A stretch of DNA of 64,000 bases, from contig CM065806.1 of NCBI GenBank assembly GCA_033398695.1, forward strand, positions 40,077,001 through 40,141,000, given 5' to 3'. This DNA comes from Orobanche coerulescens (lineage: Eukaryota > Streptophyta > Magnoliopsida > Lamiales > Orobanchaceae). Shown in pieces: positions 42,745 through 54,812 of the stretch. A program made the position numbers and the translations under genes. Numbering within the stretch: position 1 is the stretch's first letter; the number at the start of each line of letters is the position of its first letter. The notes under the pieces are model-generated. The model had not been told where the DNA came from and searched no databases. It saw only the letters and a list, made by a program, of their open reading frames with translations.

Positions 42745-43959
42745 CTACAGATGTCTCTCTAAGACCTTCTGAGATAGTGGCTTGGTAAGCGGATCAGCAA
42801 CGTTATTTGCTGTGTCTACTCTCTGCAGTGTAACATTCCCATCCCGAACCATTTCTCTAACAAAATGATATTTTCTCGCAATATGCTTGGTGTTGTGGTG
42901 AGCCCTAGGCTCCTTAGCCTGTGCAACAGCTCCGTCGTTGTCACAAAACAGTGTCACGGGCTTCTCTGCGTTAGGAACCACTTGAAGTTCCTCAGTGAAC
43001 TTCTTTATCCAAAAAGCTTCTTTAGCAGCCTCCGTGGCTGCCTGATATTCGGATTGACATGTAGAGATAGCAGTCGAACTTTGCTTGGCACTTCTCCAAG
43101 AAACTGCCCCACCATTCAGAGTAAAGATATACCCTAATGTGGACATCTGAGCATCCATGTCCCCCAAAAAATCTGAGTCTGTATAACCCATCACTCTTAG
43201 TTCTCCACCGCCGTATGTAAGAACCAAGTCTTTAGTCCTCCTTAGATACTTAAGAATGTTTTTTACAGCAGTCCAATGTTCCTGCCCTGGATTTGACTGA
43301 AACCGACTTACTACGCTCACAGCATAGGCAATGTCCGGTCTAGTGCAAATCATTGCATACATAAGGCTACCTACTGCCGAAGCATAAGGTACCTTGCTCA
43401 TTTCCCTTCTATCTTCTTCACTTTGAGGACACATCTCTAAGGAAAGTTTTGCACCATGTTGCATAGGTAGAAACCCTCTTTTAGAATCTTCCATCCTAAA
43501 TTGCTTCAGGATCTTTTCTATGTAGAGGGCTTGGGAAAGACCTAACATTCTTTTCGCTCTATCCCGGTAGAGACGAATAATCAGAATATTGGTAGCTTCT
43601 CCCAAGTCTTTCATTGAGAACTCTTTAGAAAGCCAAGCTTTCACAGAACTGAGCATTCCTACGTCGTTTCCTATAAGTAGAATGTCATCTACATATAGTA
43701 TTAAGAACGCAATTTTGCTCCCACTAACCTTCTTGTAAATACATGGCTCTTCTTCGTTTTGGACAAAATCAAACTCTTTGACTGTCTCGTTAAAACGAAG
43801 ATTCCAACTCCGTGAAGCTTGCTTCAGTCCATAAATGGCACGCTGAAGTTTGCATACTTTATGAATATTGGTTTGAGATATGAATCCCTTAGTCATTCCA
43901 TATAAATCTCCTCCTCGAGGAATCCATTTAGGAATGCCGTTTTCACATCCATTTGCCAT
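42745..43959 (-). CDS. pol: C4 RT C-terminal part and RNase H
   Basis: 404 open codons. RT palm: YGLKQASRSWN, LYVDDILLIGNDVG (both catalytic Asp present), LGEATNILIIRLYRD. Then GSLMYAMICTRPDIAYAV and the connection, then RNase H: MGYTDSDFLGDMDAQMS, SEYQAATEAAKEAFW, LFCDNDGAVAQAK, NTKHIARKYHFVRE, DPLTKPL. It ends just before the PPT, as copia pol should. The upstream part of RT is in another frame (43893-44708). This is the best preserved pol segment of the window. Confidence 0.9.
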   Translation of the reverse strand: MANGCENGIPKWIPRGGDLYGMTKGFISQTNIHKVCKLQRAIYGLKQASRSWNLRFNETVKEFDFVQNEEEPCIYKKVSGSKIAFLILYVDDILLIGNDVGMLSSVKAWLSKEFSMKDLGEATNILIIRLYRDRAKRMLGLSQALYIEKILKQFRMEDSKRGFLPMQHGAKLSLEMCPQSEEDRREMSKVPYASAVGSLMYAMICTRPDIAYAVSVVSRFQSNPGQEHWTAVKNILKYLRRTKDLVLTYGGGELRVMGYTDSDFLGDMDAQMSTLGYIFTLNGGAVSWRSAKQSSTAISTCQSEYQAATEAAKEAFWIKKFTEELQVVPNAEKPVTLFCDNDGAVAQAKEPRAHHNTKHIARKYHFVREMVRDGNVTLQRVDTANNVADPLTKPLSQKVLERHL

Positions 43960-44708
43960 ATTTCATAATCTAAGTGGGCTGCTATAGCAAGCATCATGCG
44001 AATAGACTTAATCATAGCTACAGGCGAGAAGGTCTCGAAGTAATCGATTCCTTTTCTTTGGGAATAACCCTTTGCCACAAGCCTGGCCTTATAGGTATCA
44101 ACCTTGCCATCTCCATCAGTCTTTCTCTTATAGATCCATTTGTTTCCAATAGGCACTATGCCTTTAGGACGATCTACTAAAGTCCAGACCTGATTAGCAT
44201 GCATTGAGTCTATCTCAGCTTCCATAGCTTCTTGCCACTTGGTGGAGTCAAGGTCTACCATCGCTTGGTCGTATGTAGAAGGATCATTCTCTTGACTATT
44301 TTCTGTCATCTCATGGACACCCAGTTCCTCTTGATGCAGATAGCCATACCTCTCAGGTAATTGAGAAATTCTACTAGACTTGCGAGGTTGTATTTGTATT
44401 TCAGAAGGTTCGGTTCTTATATCTTGCATAGGTGTCTCATTTGGTGTTTCTTTTATTTCTTCCAAAGAAATATTTCTACCTGTCCCTCCTTCATGAATAA
44501 ACTGATCTTCCAGGAAGTGTGCTTGTATAGCAACGATGATCCTATGATCTTCGTGCATGTAGAATAGATATCCCATGGAATCCTCGGATATCCTATGAAA
44601 CGACCTTTCACACCTAGTTTCCAATTTCTCTACTTTAGTCTTCTTGACATAAGCGGGGCATCCCCAAATCCTAATGTGATTAAGACTTGGTTTCCTACCT
44701 CTCCACAT
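43893..44708 (-). pseudogene. pol: C4 integrase C-terminus and RT N-terminal part
   Basis: Integrase C-terminal fold (WRGRKPSLNHIRIWGCPAY), then a variable linker (TPMQDIRTEPSEIQIQPRKS) and RT start: [62 protein letters not shown] and WQMDVKTAFLNGFLEEEIYM. A frameshift near 43890 separates it from the palm domain. Confidence 0.9.
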
Positions 44709-45070
44709 CTCATGGGAGTCTTAGGAATGGATTTGGAAGGACATCTGTTCAAGATATGCACAAGAAGGAGCGCGTAACCCCACGTATAAATCGGTAGATC
44801 AAGATAGTTAAGCATGGAGCGAACCATGTCCAACAAGGTTCGGTTCCTTCTTTCGTATACACCATTTAATTGTGGAGTAGCCGGAGGAGTGAATTGTGAC
44901 ACTATTCCTAGTTCTTTTAAGAACTCATCAAATTCGGTACTCATGTACTCACCACCCCGGTCGACCAAGAGTCTTAACACGGTTACTGCTTGATTTTCAA
45001 CTAGGGCTTTAAATTCCTTGAATTTATCAAAAGCTTAGACTTATGTTTCATTAAGTACGAATCCATACCG
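44630..45070 (-). pseudogene. pol: C4 integrase core, C-terminal half
   Basis: Reads LLVDRGGEYMSTEF (second catalytic Asp retained; usual R-S-D-R reads L-V-D-R), TPQLNGVYERRNRTLLDMVRSML (catalytic Glu kept) and the GYAL helix. The first core half upstream (45070-45120) is degraded by frame changes. Confidence 0.85.
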
Positions 45071-45780
45071 TATGGTCATCGGTGAATGTAATGAAATCTC
45101 AAAGCCGTCTCGTGCCACTTCAAAAGGGCCACGACGTCGGTATGGATCAATCCAAGTTTTTCAGCTCTTTCAAAAGTCCCTGCGAAGGGTAACTTAGTCA
45201 TTTTGCCTTGAAGGCAAGATTCACAAGTTGGATAGGGATCTGATCCCAATGGACCCGTAAGCCCATCTTTCTCCATTTTATGAACCTTGGTCTGACCGAT
45301 ATGACCAAGTCTAAGATGCCACTTAAGTGCTTGGTTCGTTTCATCCCTACCACGCTTCCTAGTTATAGTGTTCACACTTGTCTTATTCTTTAAATTTAAA
45401 TGGTATAAACCATTTAATAATGTAGCAGTACCAACCAATTTATTTCTGAAATAAATACGACAGGACCCATCTCCAATAAAAAATGTGAAATCCCTTTCGG
45501 TCCATGACCGGAATTGATAGAATATTCTTGTGCCCCTTGGGCAAAACAAGTACATCTTCTAAAGTGAGAATAAAACCAGATTCTAAATCCAACATAAGGG
45601 ATCCGATATCAGAAGCCTCGACACTATGCCGACTTCCGACGGTGACCATCACCTCCCCTGAATCCAGCTTCCTACTTCATTCCAGATCCTGATTCATTGT
45701 ACAAATGTGAGAACTCGCACCGGAATCAAGTATCCAAGAAGTAGAATATACAGTTACAGAACAATTTGTTTCTAAAACTA
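45071..45780 (-). pseudogene. pol: C4 protease and pre-integrase
   Basis: Protease begins STSWILDSGASSHICTMNQ (about 45750), with the D-S-G triad, and continues in VLVLPKGHKNILSI (45500). The pre-integrase zinc region follows: WHLRLGHIGQTKVHK and CESCLQGKMTKLPF (45200-45300). Frame changes near 45500 and past GLIHTDV (45140). Confidence 0.85.
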
Positions 45781-46528
45781 GTAGTTCCGTACCTGAAGGC
45801 GCATTACGGTCAAGCTTTGGACAATACCTCTTCCAGTGGCCTAGCTCACCGCAGTTGAGGCATACATCCGTTTTTTGGCCCCTTTGCTCTTTTGAACCAT
45901 TGGGGCCTTGCCCCTTTCCTTGTAGATCTTGGCTATCGGACCTAACTGCTTATTGTTCTTTTTCTTCTTATTCTTCGACTTCCAAGTCTTAGAAGAAATC
46001 ACAAGTGCAGCTTCCTTTCCCTTTGTCTTCATCTGAGACTGGGCAGTCGTCAGTTTGTTCATTAGCCCAGCTAAGTTACATGCAATCTCATTGTAGTTGA
46101 AGTTCATGACAAATTGGGAAAAGGAGTCAGGAAGTGACTGCAGGATAAAGTCAATTTGGAGAGATGCATGCATCTGAAAATCAAGAGCTTCTAATCTCTC
46201 AATCATTGAGATCATCTTGAGGACATGGTCCCCAACCTTCTCTCCTTCCTTCATCCTGGCGCCGAATATGCTCTCCAGAGAGCTCAGCCAGGTGCGCTAA
46301 GATGGCTCGTGAAGACGTCATCTTTTCATGGGCACGTTGAAGCTCATTGGTCATTGAGCCTAACATGTACCCTCGCACTCTTATGTCGTCTTTTACCCAT
46401 TTCTCATGGGCATCGACATCTTCCTGATTGGCTCGGGTTCTTGCAGGAGCCGCTGGGATGTTCGCCTCCAAGACGTATCCCAGCATTTCCATAGTTAGGA
46501 CAATCCTCAAGTTCCGGCCGATCCACAT
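45781..46528 (-). pseudogene. gag: C4 gag
   Basis: Two overlapping frames (46199-46528 and 45841-46254) carry the copia gag fold: NLRIVLTMEMLGYVLE, VKDDIRVRGYMLGSM, then MISMIERLEALDFQMHASLQIDFILQSLPDSFSQFVMNF. A Lys-rich stretch precedes a zinc knuckle CLNCGELGHWKRYC (about 45825-45870) in yet another frame. The N-terminus starts late, so the native start probably lies upstream of 46528 in another frame. Confidence 0.8.
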
Positions 46529-48236
46529 AGTTCGGACTATCAGACGTTCTTTTCAAGTAGTATAGCAAGTGGGTTCATTGTCATATTGAGAGTTTTGTTA
46601 ACTGCAGAGAATAATATGAGATTCGTTAGTGATTGTTTAATTATGATCCGAGTAAAGAATTTAAGGACTTTCTTTATTCATAACTCGGCTCCCACTATTT
46701 TATCGGCATTTACACACTCCCATGTTATATCCGGAAGCCTTGGGTGACTTCATAGTGGTGATCGATTTCTTTACAAAGTTTAATAGAGGGCAACCCATAC
46801 GGTTTATATTCTAGTATTCTTTATAAAGTGGTGTCTAATACCAACCCATCTAATGGATGATTCGATCTTCTTTTACCCCTAGTTCACTTGCCCTCAACCC
46901 ATTCGGTTTCTATGGCTCGCTGAACTATCTAAGTTTAAACCGTCAAGTCCTATTAGTCTGACAATTGAATCTTACCCGGGAACCCATACGGTTTATAGGG
47001 GTTTGATTTGTCACAACCAAAGGCATCTAATGCACTCTAGGAATTTATCAACTTTCCCCAAAAATATTACCCCGACATACTCGGAAGAATAATATTCCGG
47101 TTTAGATTTCAATTTTCCATGAGTTTGACGGAGGGTAGGAAACCTCGTAACCTTTATAACTTAGTGTTTGTAAGTGGGAGTATTAATGCGATTATATGTT
47201 ACACTTTGCACATTAATCCGTTTATAAGCGCGGTTTGTGGTTTGTCAATCATTCAAAATGAAAAACAATAAATAGCAACCTAGTTACTACCAACATATAG
47301 CTCATGGACTTTTTCCTAAGTATTGGGTCAAGCCAAATAAAGAAAGGAAAAATACAGTATTGATTCTTCGTCTTCTAGTCGGTCGTCTTCGGTCTTCGTC
47401 ATAGCCATATGAATAATTACATCATTGAACAATACGTCCTATAATACATATTTTCTAGTAAAAATAAATAGGCTCAAAATGGCCTTTACAACCATATCGA
47501 ATCGAACAAATCAACAACTAAGTTCACGAGCTATTTCACCATCACATAAGGCATTCCATACAACATGTAATGGTAAATGAAATTAAATAATCAATTAATA
47601 TATTAATCCAATTAATATAAAAATTAATCTATTTAATTTCTACAATATTAATCAAATTAATATTTATAATCGTCATTTTAATCCGTTCAAAGTAATCCGG
47701 CCAAAACAATATTCTCGTCTAATAATTTCCCTAAATAAAAAGATATTCCAAATATTTTATTAAATCCAATTAAATCCAATTTAAATTTCGAAAATTATTA
47801 CAACGAAATATAAAAACAAAAATGGAGTCCCGGAAAATCCGATGTGCCCACTACGGCCCGATTCAAAATCGGGCGAAAACCCGAGAAACGCCCGGACGGA
47901 GTCACTCTCGCCATCGCCGCAGTGGCGGCGGCTTCTGATAACTACCGAGTCACTCTCGGCGGCGACGATCCAGTAAAGCAGCCGGCACTGCGTCTTAAAT
48001 GCGGTATGTATTCGTGTTTAACCCCCGTTTTTCTCATTTTTTCGACTCGCTTCCAAAACGAAAAAGTTTCTTAACTTCATGAAGAACTTATAAATCAACA
48101 AAAATCAAATTTTTAAAATTTATAATTCACATAAAATAGTCGAAACTTGACTTACTACGAACGATTAAATTTCTTCGATTATATCTATTATGATTCCAAA
48201 TGCAAAGATGATCATATATACGATATATTTGACCTC
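46529..48236 (-). other. C4 5' leader (1.7 kb)
   Basis: Long untranslated region between PBS and gag with no significant ORF. Contains repeated ATACGGTTTATA-like motifs (46796, 46988) and a GC-rich patch at 47840-47995 in which GAGTCACTCTCG occurs twice (47899, 47948). Confidence 0.6.
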
Positions 48237-48248
48237 GCTCCGATACCA
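48237..48248 (-). other. C4 primer-binding site
   Basis: GCTCCGATACCA complements TGGTATCGGAGC, an initiator tRNA-Met PBS, one base from the LTR edge. Confidence 0.85.
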
Positions 48249-48249
48249 C

Positions 48250-50091
48250 TATTGGGATTCCACAGAAAATAAACGCATTGGAAGAATAACGGAATCCCTA
48301 AGAGGATCGATCAAGTAACCTATATACGAAAAGAAAAATACGAAGATCAAGGAATCAAAGTCCCATACCTATGATGTCTCTGAAAAACCTTCGTATGATG
48401 ATGATGAAGATGATGAAGAGCCCTTCGTTCCAAGCACCTAAAGCAAGATGCCTCTACTTCACATGCCGGAACTTGATGGAAAAATCGACAAGCTTCCTTT
48501 CTTCAAGAATGCGGCTAGGGAAGCTTGTAGGAATTTTCTCTCTCAATGTATTCTTCTTATATCTTGTCTCTAATATCAAGATGAAGTTTTCAACCTTACT
48601 CTCTCTCTCAAATTCGTGATTTTGAGTTCTTGCAAGAAAAAGTTGTCCTCTCTCCTTTTTAAAGACTTTTATTTATAAAAAAATGAAAGTCTTCCTTTAA
48701 CACATGATTGAGGGTATCAAATACACCTCACATATGTCACCTAGTGACATAAAATAAGTTTAAAAGAGACAAGAGAGGGAGGGGGGCGGCCTTAAGGGAA
48801 ATTTCCAAGAAGACGGGTCGAATTTACTCGGCTCATGTACTGGATGTTCGTCAAAACGAATCCCTCGTGTACCGGATGTTCGTCAAATGAATCCGTTTTA
48901 TTTCCAATGTGTTTGGACTAATTAATTAATCCAATTAATTAATTATATCAAACACAAATATATATTTCTCTAAGAAATATAATTTATGAATTAAAGTAAT
49001 CACCGAGTAACCTACTTACAATTAATAAGACCGCTATTTGATTTATCCGATAAATCAAACTTAGATATCTAATATCTAATATTATAAGAGAGATTATTAA
49101 TTCACATTTATCCATCAATGCTCCTATTGCGCGACTCCGTAGGTTCGTCTCAGTCGGCATTGGGAGGAACCAATGAGTGCGGGCAGCACTTAGCCAGCCT
49201 AGTGGGCCGCACTGTAAACCCCGACTGAGAACGAATGAACGAATCATTCCAGAACCATTATGTCATGAATACTATATACGTATAGACCCTTCATCAGATG
49301 TCCCGGTCAAGTCTTTGGGTCACGGTAAAGTCAAACCCTACTGTTGACTAAACTCTATACATGTGTTAATGCAAATCAAGACCGACTGATTAATAGTGTA
49401 TCTAATACGACTATATCAGAATGCTTTGGCCAAAAACTTATGATCTTATTTGCCATTAACCGTATAGGACATTCGCCTGCTCACTAACAGGAGATAGAAT
49501 CCTTTCTTGGCGTTCAGCAAAGACTGCTACCTGCCCGTATAGTCCGCACTTCGAGGTCGACTCAGCAATTAAGCAAATGAGTCTAACTACTCTAATGACA
49601 AACTAAACGTCACAGACACATCTTCTACTGAACCCTCAAGTCAAAGGTCCACGTATACTATCACAACCTTTCGATTCGTCATCGACTCTCCGAGAGTGAA
49701 TACCGTGTGACTGAATCGAGTATGAGTCATGTTCGAGTATAGTGGTCCCACCAATATACTTATAACTATGCTATCAAGACGTGCACACATCCTAGCATCA
49801 GTTATACAAGTCTTATTAAAACTTAATGTCCTGTTAAGTTTTATCGACTTGCGAACTAGTTAAGCATTCGAGCTCTAAACACTTCTAGTGCCTATCTCCT
49901 TATCTCCATAAGGAGTAGAATGTTCACTCTCAAATGCAAGGACTATTATTCTATATACCAAATCACAATGCCAGTGATATACAATAATATAGAAATAATA
50001 ATTGCCTTATTAAATATAATATTCATAATTACAATACAATTGCTCTCACTCTCTCATCCTCTAAGTGGCATTCGAGGGCATATTCCTAACA
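48250..50091 (-). repeat. C4 5' LTR (1842 bp)
   Basis: TATTGGGATTCC to CATATTCCTAACA, aligned throughout with 40849-42693. Followed by CATTC (50092-50096), the TSD. TATA box at 48670-48677 on the minus strand. Confidence 0.95.
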
Positions 50092-50571
50092 CATTCATAG
50101 TGCCGAGGTGAGCTCATCTTATAGTGCCGGAGGAGCCGGTCATTCATAGTGCCGAAGCGAGAGCTCGGTCCATGGTGCCGGAGGAGCCGGACACTCATAG
50201 TGCCGAGGCGAGCTCGATCTCATGGTTCTGGAGGATCCAATCATTTATAGTGCTGAGGCGAGCTCAGTCTCATGGTGCTAGAGGAGCTGGTCATTCATAG
50301 TACCGAGGCGAGCTCGGTCTTATGGTGCTGGAGGAGCCGGTCATTCATAGTGCTGAGGTGAGCTCGGTCTTATGGTACCAGAAGAGCCGGTCATTCATAG
50401 TACCGAGGCGAGCTCGGTCTCATGGTGCTAGATGAGCTGGTCATTCATAATGCCGAGGCGAGCTCGGTCTTATGGTGCCAAAGGAACTATTCATTCATAG
50501 TGCCGAGGCGAGCACGATCTTATGGTGCGGGAGGAGCTAGTCATTCATAGTGCTGAGGAGAGCTCGGTCTT
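50092..50571. repeat. 50-bp tandem array, about 9.6 units
   Basis: Units start CATTCATAGTGCCGAGGCGA, continue GCTCGGTCTTATGG and end TGCTGGAGGAGCCGGT. Unit length is 50 bp with rare one-base changes. With the unit left of C4 the original array held about 11 units. Each unit contains CCGAG/CTCGG and GGAG/CTCC-type inverted matches. It lies directly 3' of the Tat pol gene. Confidence 0.97.
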
Positions 50572-50592
50572 TACGAATTATGTGACCCAATC

Positions 50593-52248
50593 TGAGTTTC
50601 ATTGATAATAATTCTTCAGATACACGGAATTCCAAGGATAAGTAAATTTTTAGCCGATGAGATATTCCAGTCGGTAGGCCCCATTATGGAGGACCTCACT
50701 GATCTTGTACGGTCCCTCTCATTTTGGTCTAAGTAGTCCTGGATCGGGTCCCAATACACGTTTCAGGACAACTTCTCCAACCTGGAAGCCCCTCAGGCGG
50801 ACCTTTGAGTTGTAGTAATGCTCGCACCTTCCTTTGTAAATAGCGTTTCGCATCTCCGCCTTGGCCCATTTTTCTGCGACGAGGTCTAAGTTCATTTGGA
50901 GGACCAGGTTGTTATCTTTTTCCTAGAAATGGGCCACATGATAGGTAGGGGCTCCGATCCTGACTGGGACAACAAAATCAGTGCCAAAAGCCAAAGAGAA
51001 GGGCATTTCCCTACTGGCAGATCGATGATTTGTCCTATAAGTCCACAAGGCGCCGAGAAGTTCTTCCGGACATGAACCCTTGAGTTCTTCGAGATGTGTC
51101 TTAAGGTGTTTCTCTATGATATTGTTGGACGCTTCGACTTCTCTGTTAGATTGAGGGTAATATGGCGTGAAGAAGTTATTTCATATGCGGAGGCCCTCGC
51201 AGAATGTTTGGAGTTACTTATTATCAAATTGTTTGGCATTGTCTGAGATGATAGATTGGGAATCCCAAATCGGCAGATGAGAGATTTCCATATGAAATCG
51301 ACTATTTACAGCTCGATAGTCCATGCCATGGGTTCGGCCTCTGCCTACTTAGTGAAATAATTGACCGCGACTATAGCGTAATGTACACCCCCGCACCTTT
51401 TAGGCAGCGGGATTATTAGGCCAATTCCCCATTTAGCGAATGGCCACAGACAATAAATGGAGGTGAGGGTTTCTGGTGGTGACCTGATTTTTGTAGCGAA
51501 AATTTAACACCGAACGCATTTCTGCGAGCGTTCGGCCTCCGGAGTGGTTGCCATATATACCTTCGTGCACCTCTCTAAGGGCGTAGTTCGACTCCAACTC
51601 AGATAGACACCTCATTAGTGGGACCGAGTTGCCTCGTTTATATAAAGTGCCATCTATAATGGTAAACCGAACGGACTGAGTTTGGACTGTTCGAGCTTGG
51701 GCCCGGTCTTCGAATAATATGCCGTTTTGGAGATACTGAATTATGGGGTGCATCCGTCCTTGTGGTTCCATCTGATCGGATGTTTGAATTTCCGCCATTC
51801 CAAAAGCCAATGAGACATGATATCTGATGCTGACTTCATCCATGTGTTCTGCTCCTGTGCCGGATGCCAATCTTGCCAAAGAGTCAGCTTGGACATTTTC
51901 TAATCGAGGAACATGTTATATGTCCCTTGAAAGTTCTATAGCCGGACTCGGACCAGGTGGAGATATTTGATCAGTTTAGGTTCTTTAGCCTCATACTCAC
52001 CATTGATCCAGTTGACGACCAACTGAGAATCGCTCAAAATGGTGAGGTGGGTGAGGCCTATGGAATTCGTCGTCTCTAGTCTAGCCAGGAGTGATTTGTA
52101 TTCGGCCTCATTATTAGTGGCCACGAAGCCTAGGCGGACAGCCGAACAGAATAACAGTTGATCGGGACTGACCAGCACTACTCATGCGCCTGCTCGGTTG
52201 GCGGTAGATGATCTGTCCATGTAGAGCGACCATCTCTCAGGTCGGTCT
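50593..52248 (-). pseudogene. pol: Tat/Retand gypsy pol: second RNase H and integrase
   Basis: Minus strand: an archaeal-type RNase H (51936-52178, NNEAEYKSLLARLE, LTILSDSQLVVNWINGEYEA) of the kind that marks Tat elements, then the linker, an integrase zinc region (REVHEGIYGNHSGGRT), a gap where about 100 residues are missing, the integrase core (WPFAKWGI, SIISDN) and the C-terminal GPYKISEV-type tail (about 50660). Stops and frame changes are frequent. The 5' part of the element is beyond the G3 insertion and not in the window. Confidence 0.75.
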
Positions 52249-54792
52249 TGTAACAGCCCAAATATGGCGGCTATTACAGTGTCGTGGACCCCACACTGGA
52301 CCCACCAGGTGATACGAAAACATAAATTAATCATATCTTAATTTGTGGTACCAAACCATAAGATAATAATCATTACCCCTATTAGGAGTTTACACATCGT
52401 ATGGCTAATAGCCTCATAGTACACAGGATCCAATACCAGTATAAACCATATGAAGATAGAATACACTCAAAATGATAATACAACCGATATAAAATAGAAA
52501 AGTGAAATTACACGGTTTTAAGTATAACCGAACAACAAACGACTTGGGCCCCCGAACTAGTATCCTTCAAACCCTTTGCCGTCACCGTGCTCTTCCCGTG
52601 CCTTGGCCTTTCCTCGACCTAAAATACAACACAAGTATTTCTCCCAAACCACAGGGTTAGATATACATGATAATAATTCTAAAGACATTATACAATTCAT
52701 ATATATTGGATCTCCAGAAAACAACCGACTATTGAACATACCCTTCGGGCGTATGAACAATCAGTCGCGAACCGTCGGACATACCCCATCATATATGGAA
52801 TATGAACGACCAATAAATATGGCTCAAGACGGACAACAGAGTATGCCCAACCCTGAAATGTGTCCGTGTATATGTCTACCCCGTATACGTAATCCAGGAT
52901 ATATGTGGGACAATGTACCTAATTAGCCTCACGAACTATGTCTCGTGTGCGCATTCCAATGCAGAAACATCAACGCATGACCAAATGTGCCCAGCTAAAA
53001 ATCCAACACATAACCAATCGGCACGCAGATATGACTCCAGATATGTCACGATACAACATGACAACAAAACTCAATAAATCACACATCCAACCAAGGATGA
53101 AGAAACTCACCGAAGTAACAATAATGATCAACGAGACCAATGATATCAAAGGTAGTGAACTTGGGAATACAATCCCACAATGAAACGATAAGCACGATCA
53201 ACTACAATGCCTCAATTCCGTAGATGAAAATAGTACTTCTTCGTATGAATGAACGGACGGTCTCCCCTACTAACAACACTCACTCGAACAAGCAACCTTG
53301 AATGAAATGTAACTCATTCAACAACGCATTCATACAATATCGATATTGAATTCATAGGAAACGACACCCTCAATTTTACCCGAATAGTCCAAATTGTCCC
53401 AATAGGCATTAAAGTCCTAGTTCATACCCTTCAATATCTTCAAATCATTTCTATGGTCGAATTATCATGCTTAAGATCTTCTTTAATATTCTTGTTATTA
53501 CATTGAATAAAAATTTATCAGTAACAACCACAATTATTCATCTCCTTATGCTATAGTCATCTTATGTAGTCATAATCCTCTTAAGAACAATATCTACATT
53601 CGATCATGATGTTCTAGACAATAAAACTTTCATCAATTCATCAAATTTATCTTGAGTATATCAAAATCATAAGGGTTATCTCATAACTCATTATCATCTT
53701 TCACTAAATTAGCTAAACCTTCCCAAAACATGGTAATATCATCTATAAATGTCTAAGCATTAAGAGCATGCTTAATTATAACTTATAATCATCAGGTTCT
53801 TATCGCATCTTTTTAAGAATCAACACTAACCAAGTTATCTTTCAACATTTCATCAATTCAAGAAGTAATAGATAATAACATCATCATGTTCTTCACTAAT
53901 TGTCCATAATATTCATAATTAACATGTTATACTTGATTAGTTTAACATCACATGAAATAATCATCATTAGTATCATTATCATTATGAAATTAACACAAGT
54001 TAGACAACCAACCTCTTGAAAATGAAGAACAACTCCAAAGACTTCAAGAACACTCTCCAATCCTCTAATCACTAAGCTTAAATCCACGTTATGAAGCTCC
54101 AAAACAAAATGGAAGGTGGTAAAATTGACTTAGGAAGGCAGATGAACAATTTCTAGGGAGGATACTCAAGTTTGGTTCGTGCAAAAATGAAAGAGAAGAC
54201 ATGTTTTTTACAATCTGCATTTTACAAAACGCACGCTAACGGCAAGGTTAACGTACATTAGAACCATTTATGTATGCTAACAGATGAGTGTTACGTACGT
54301 AATGATCCTCCGAAAGCTACTGCCTCAAAACCCACACATCCTTACGTACATTGCCAAAAAGGACGTACGTAAGCTCACATGCATTACGTACGCTACAGCA
54401 TAACCATTACGTACGTAATGCCCATTAACTTGGCTGTCTCGATCAAGCCAAAAATCCTGGTCATGCATGGCCCTACACGCTGAAAGTCGAGATGCATTAT
54501 GATACCCTCCATTACATATGTAACCCCATATACTTTACGTACGTACAACAGACTCATAACATGCGCTAAGCTACAAGGGTAGCGTACGTTAAATTCCAAC
54601 GACATAGTCAAAAATGCAATTCTCCATACACATCTAACAATCAAACATACTGCGAAAGACAATTATAATTAATTCGATTCTAGTATAACTCATCATTATA
54701 ATCATTACACTAAATGCAAACATAATACGACGATACCCGAATCATCCGAGTAATTTAACCGTAAAAACAAAAAATTACAGTTGGATATTACA
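52249..54792 (-). repeat. G3 3' LTR (2544 bp)
   Basis: TGTAACAGCCC to GGATATTACA. Followed by TACTCCCCCATTT, the PPT complement. Aligns with 59926-62024 except for a deletion of about 105 bp near 53199. Carries the ACGTACGT array at 54229-54589. Confidence 0.9.
54229..54589. repeat. Phased ACGTACGT-like array in G3 LTR
   Basis: Perfect cores start at 54293, 54363, 54409 and 54537; variants at 54229, 54251, 54270, 54344, 54386, 54514 and 54582. 23-bp steps: 54270/54293, 54363/54386/54409, 54514/54537. Same core and period as in LTR A, more decayed. Confidence 0.85.
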
Positions 54793-54812
54793 TACTCCCC
54801 CATTTAAAAAGA

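Larger units (their letters stand above)
40849..50091 (-). mobile_element. Ty1/copia element C4, nearly complete
   Basis: 9243 bp with two LTRs (1845 and 1842 bp, differing by a few dozen substitutions and small indels), TSD CATTC, PBS and PPT, and all coding domains in order. The pol frame has several frameshifts. It sits in the 50-bp tandem array of a Tat element. Termini are TG...TA rather than TG...CA, in both LTRs. RT has an intact YVDD. Confidence 0.92.

Noticed and set aside
47844..48074. ORF in the GC patch of the C4 leader
   Set aside because: Lies antisense in an untranslated leader, with no homology seen; explained by GC content.
50092..50571. CRISPR array or coding repeat protein
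   Set aside because: Contiguous 50-bp units without unique spacers; unit length is not a multiple of three and frames contain stops.
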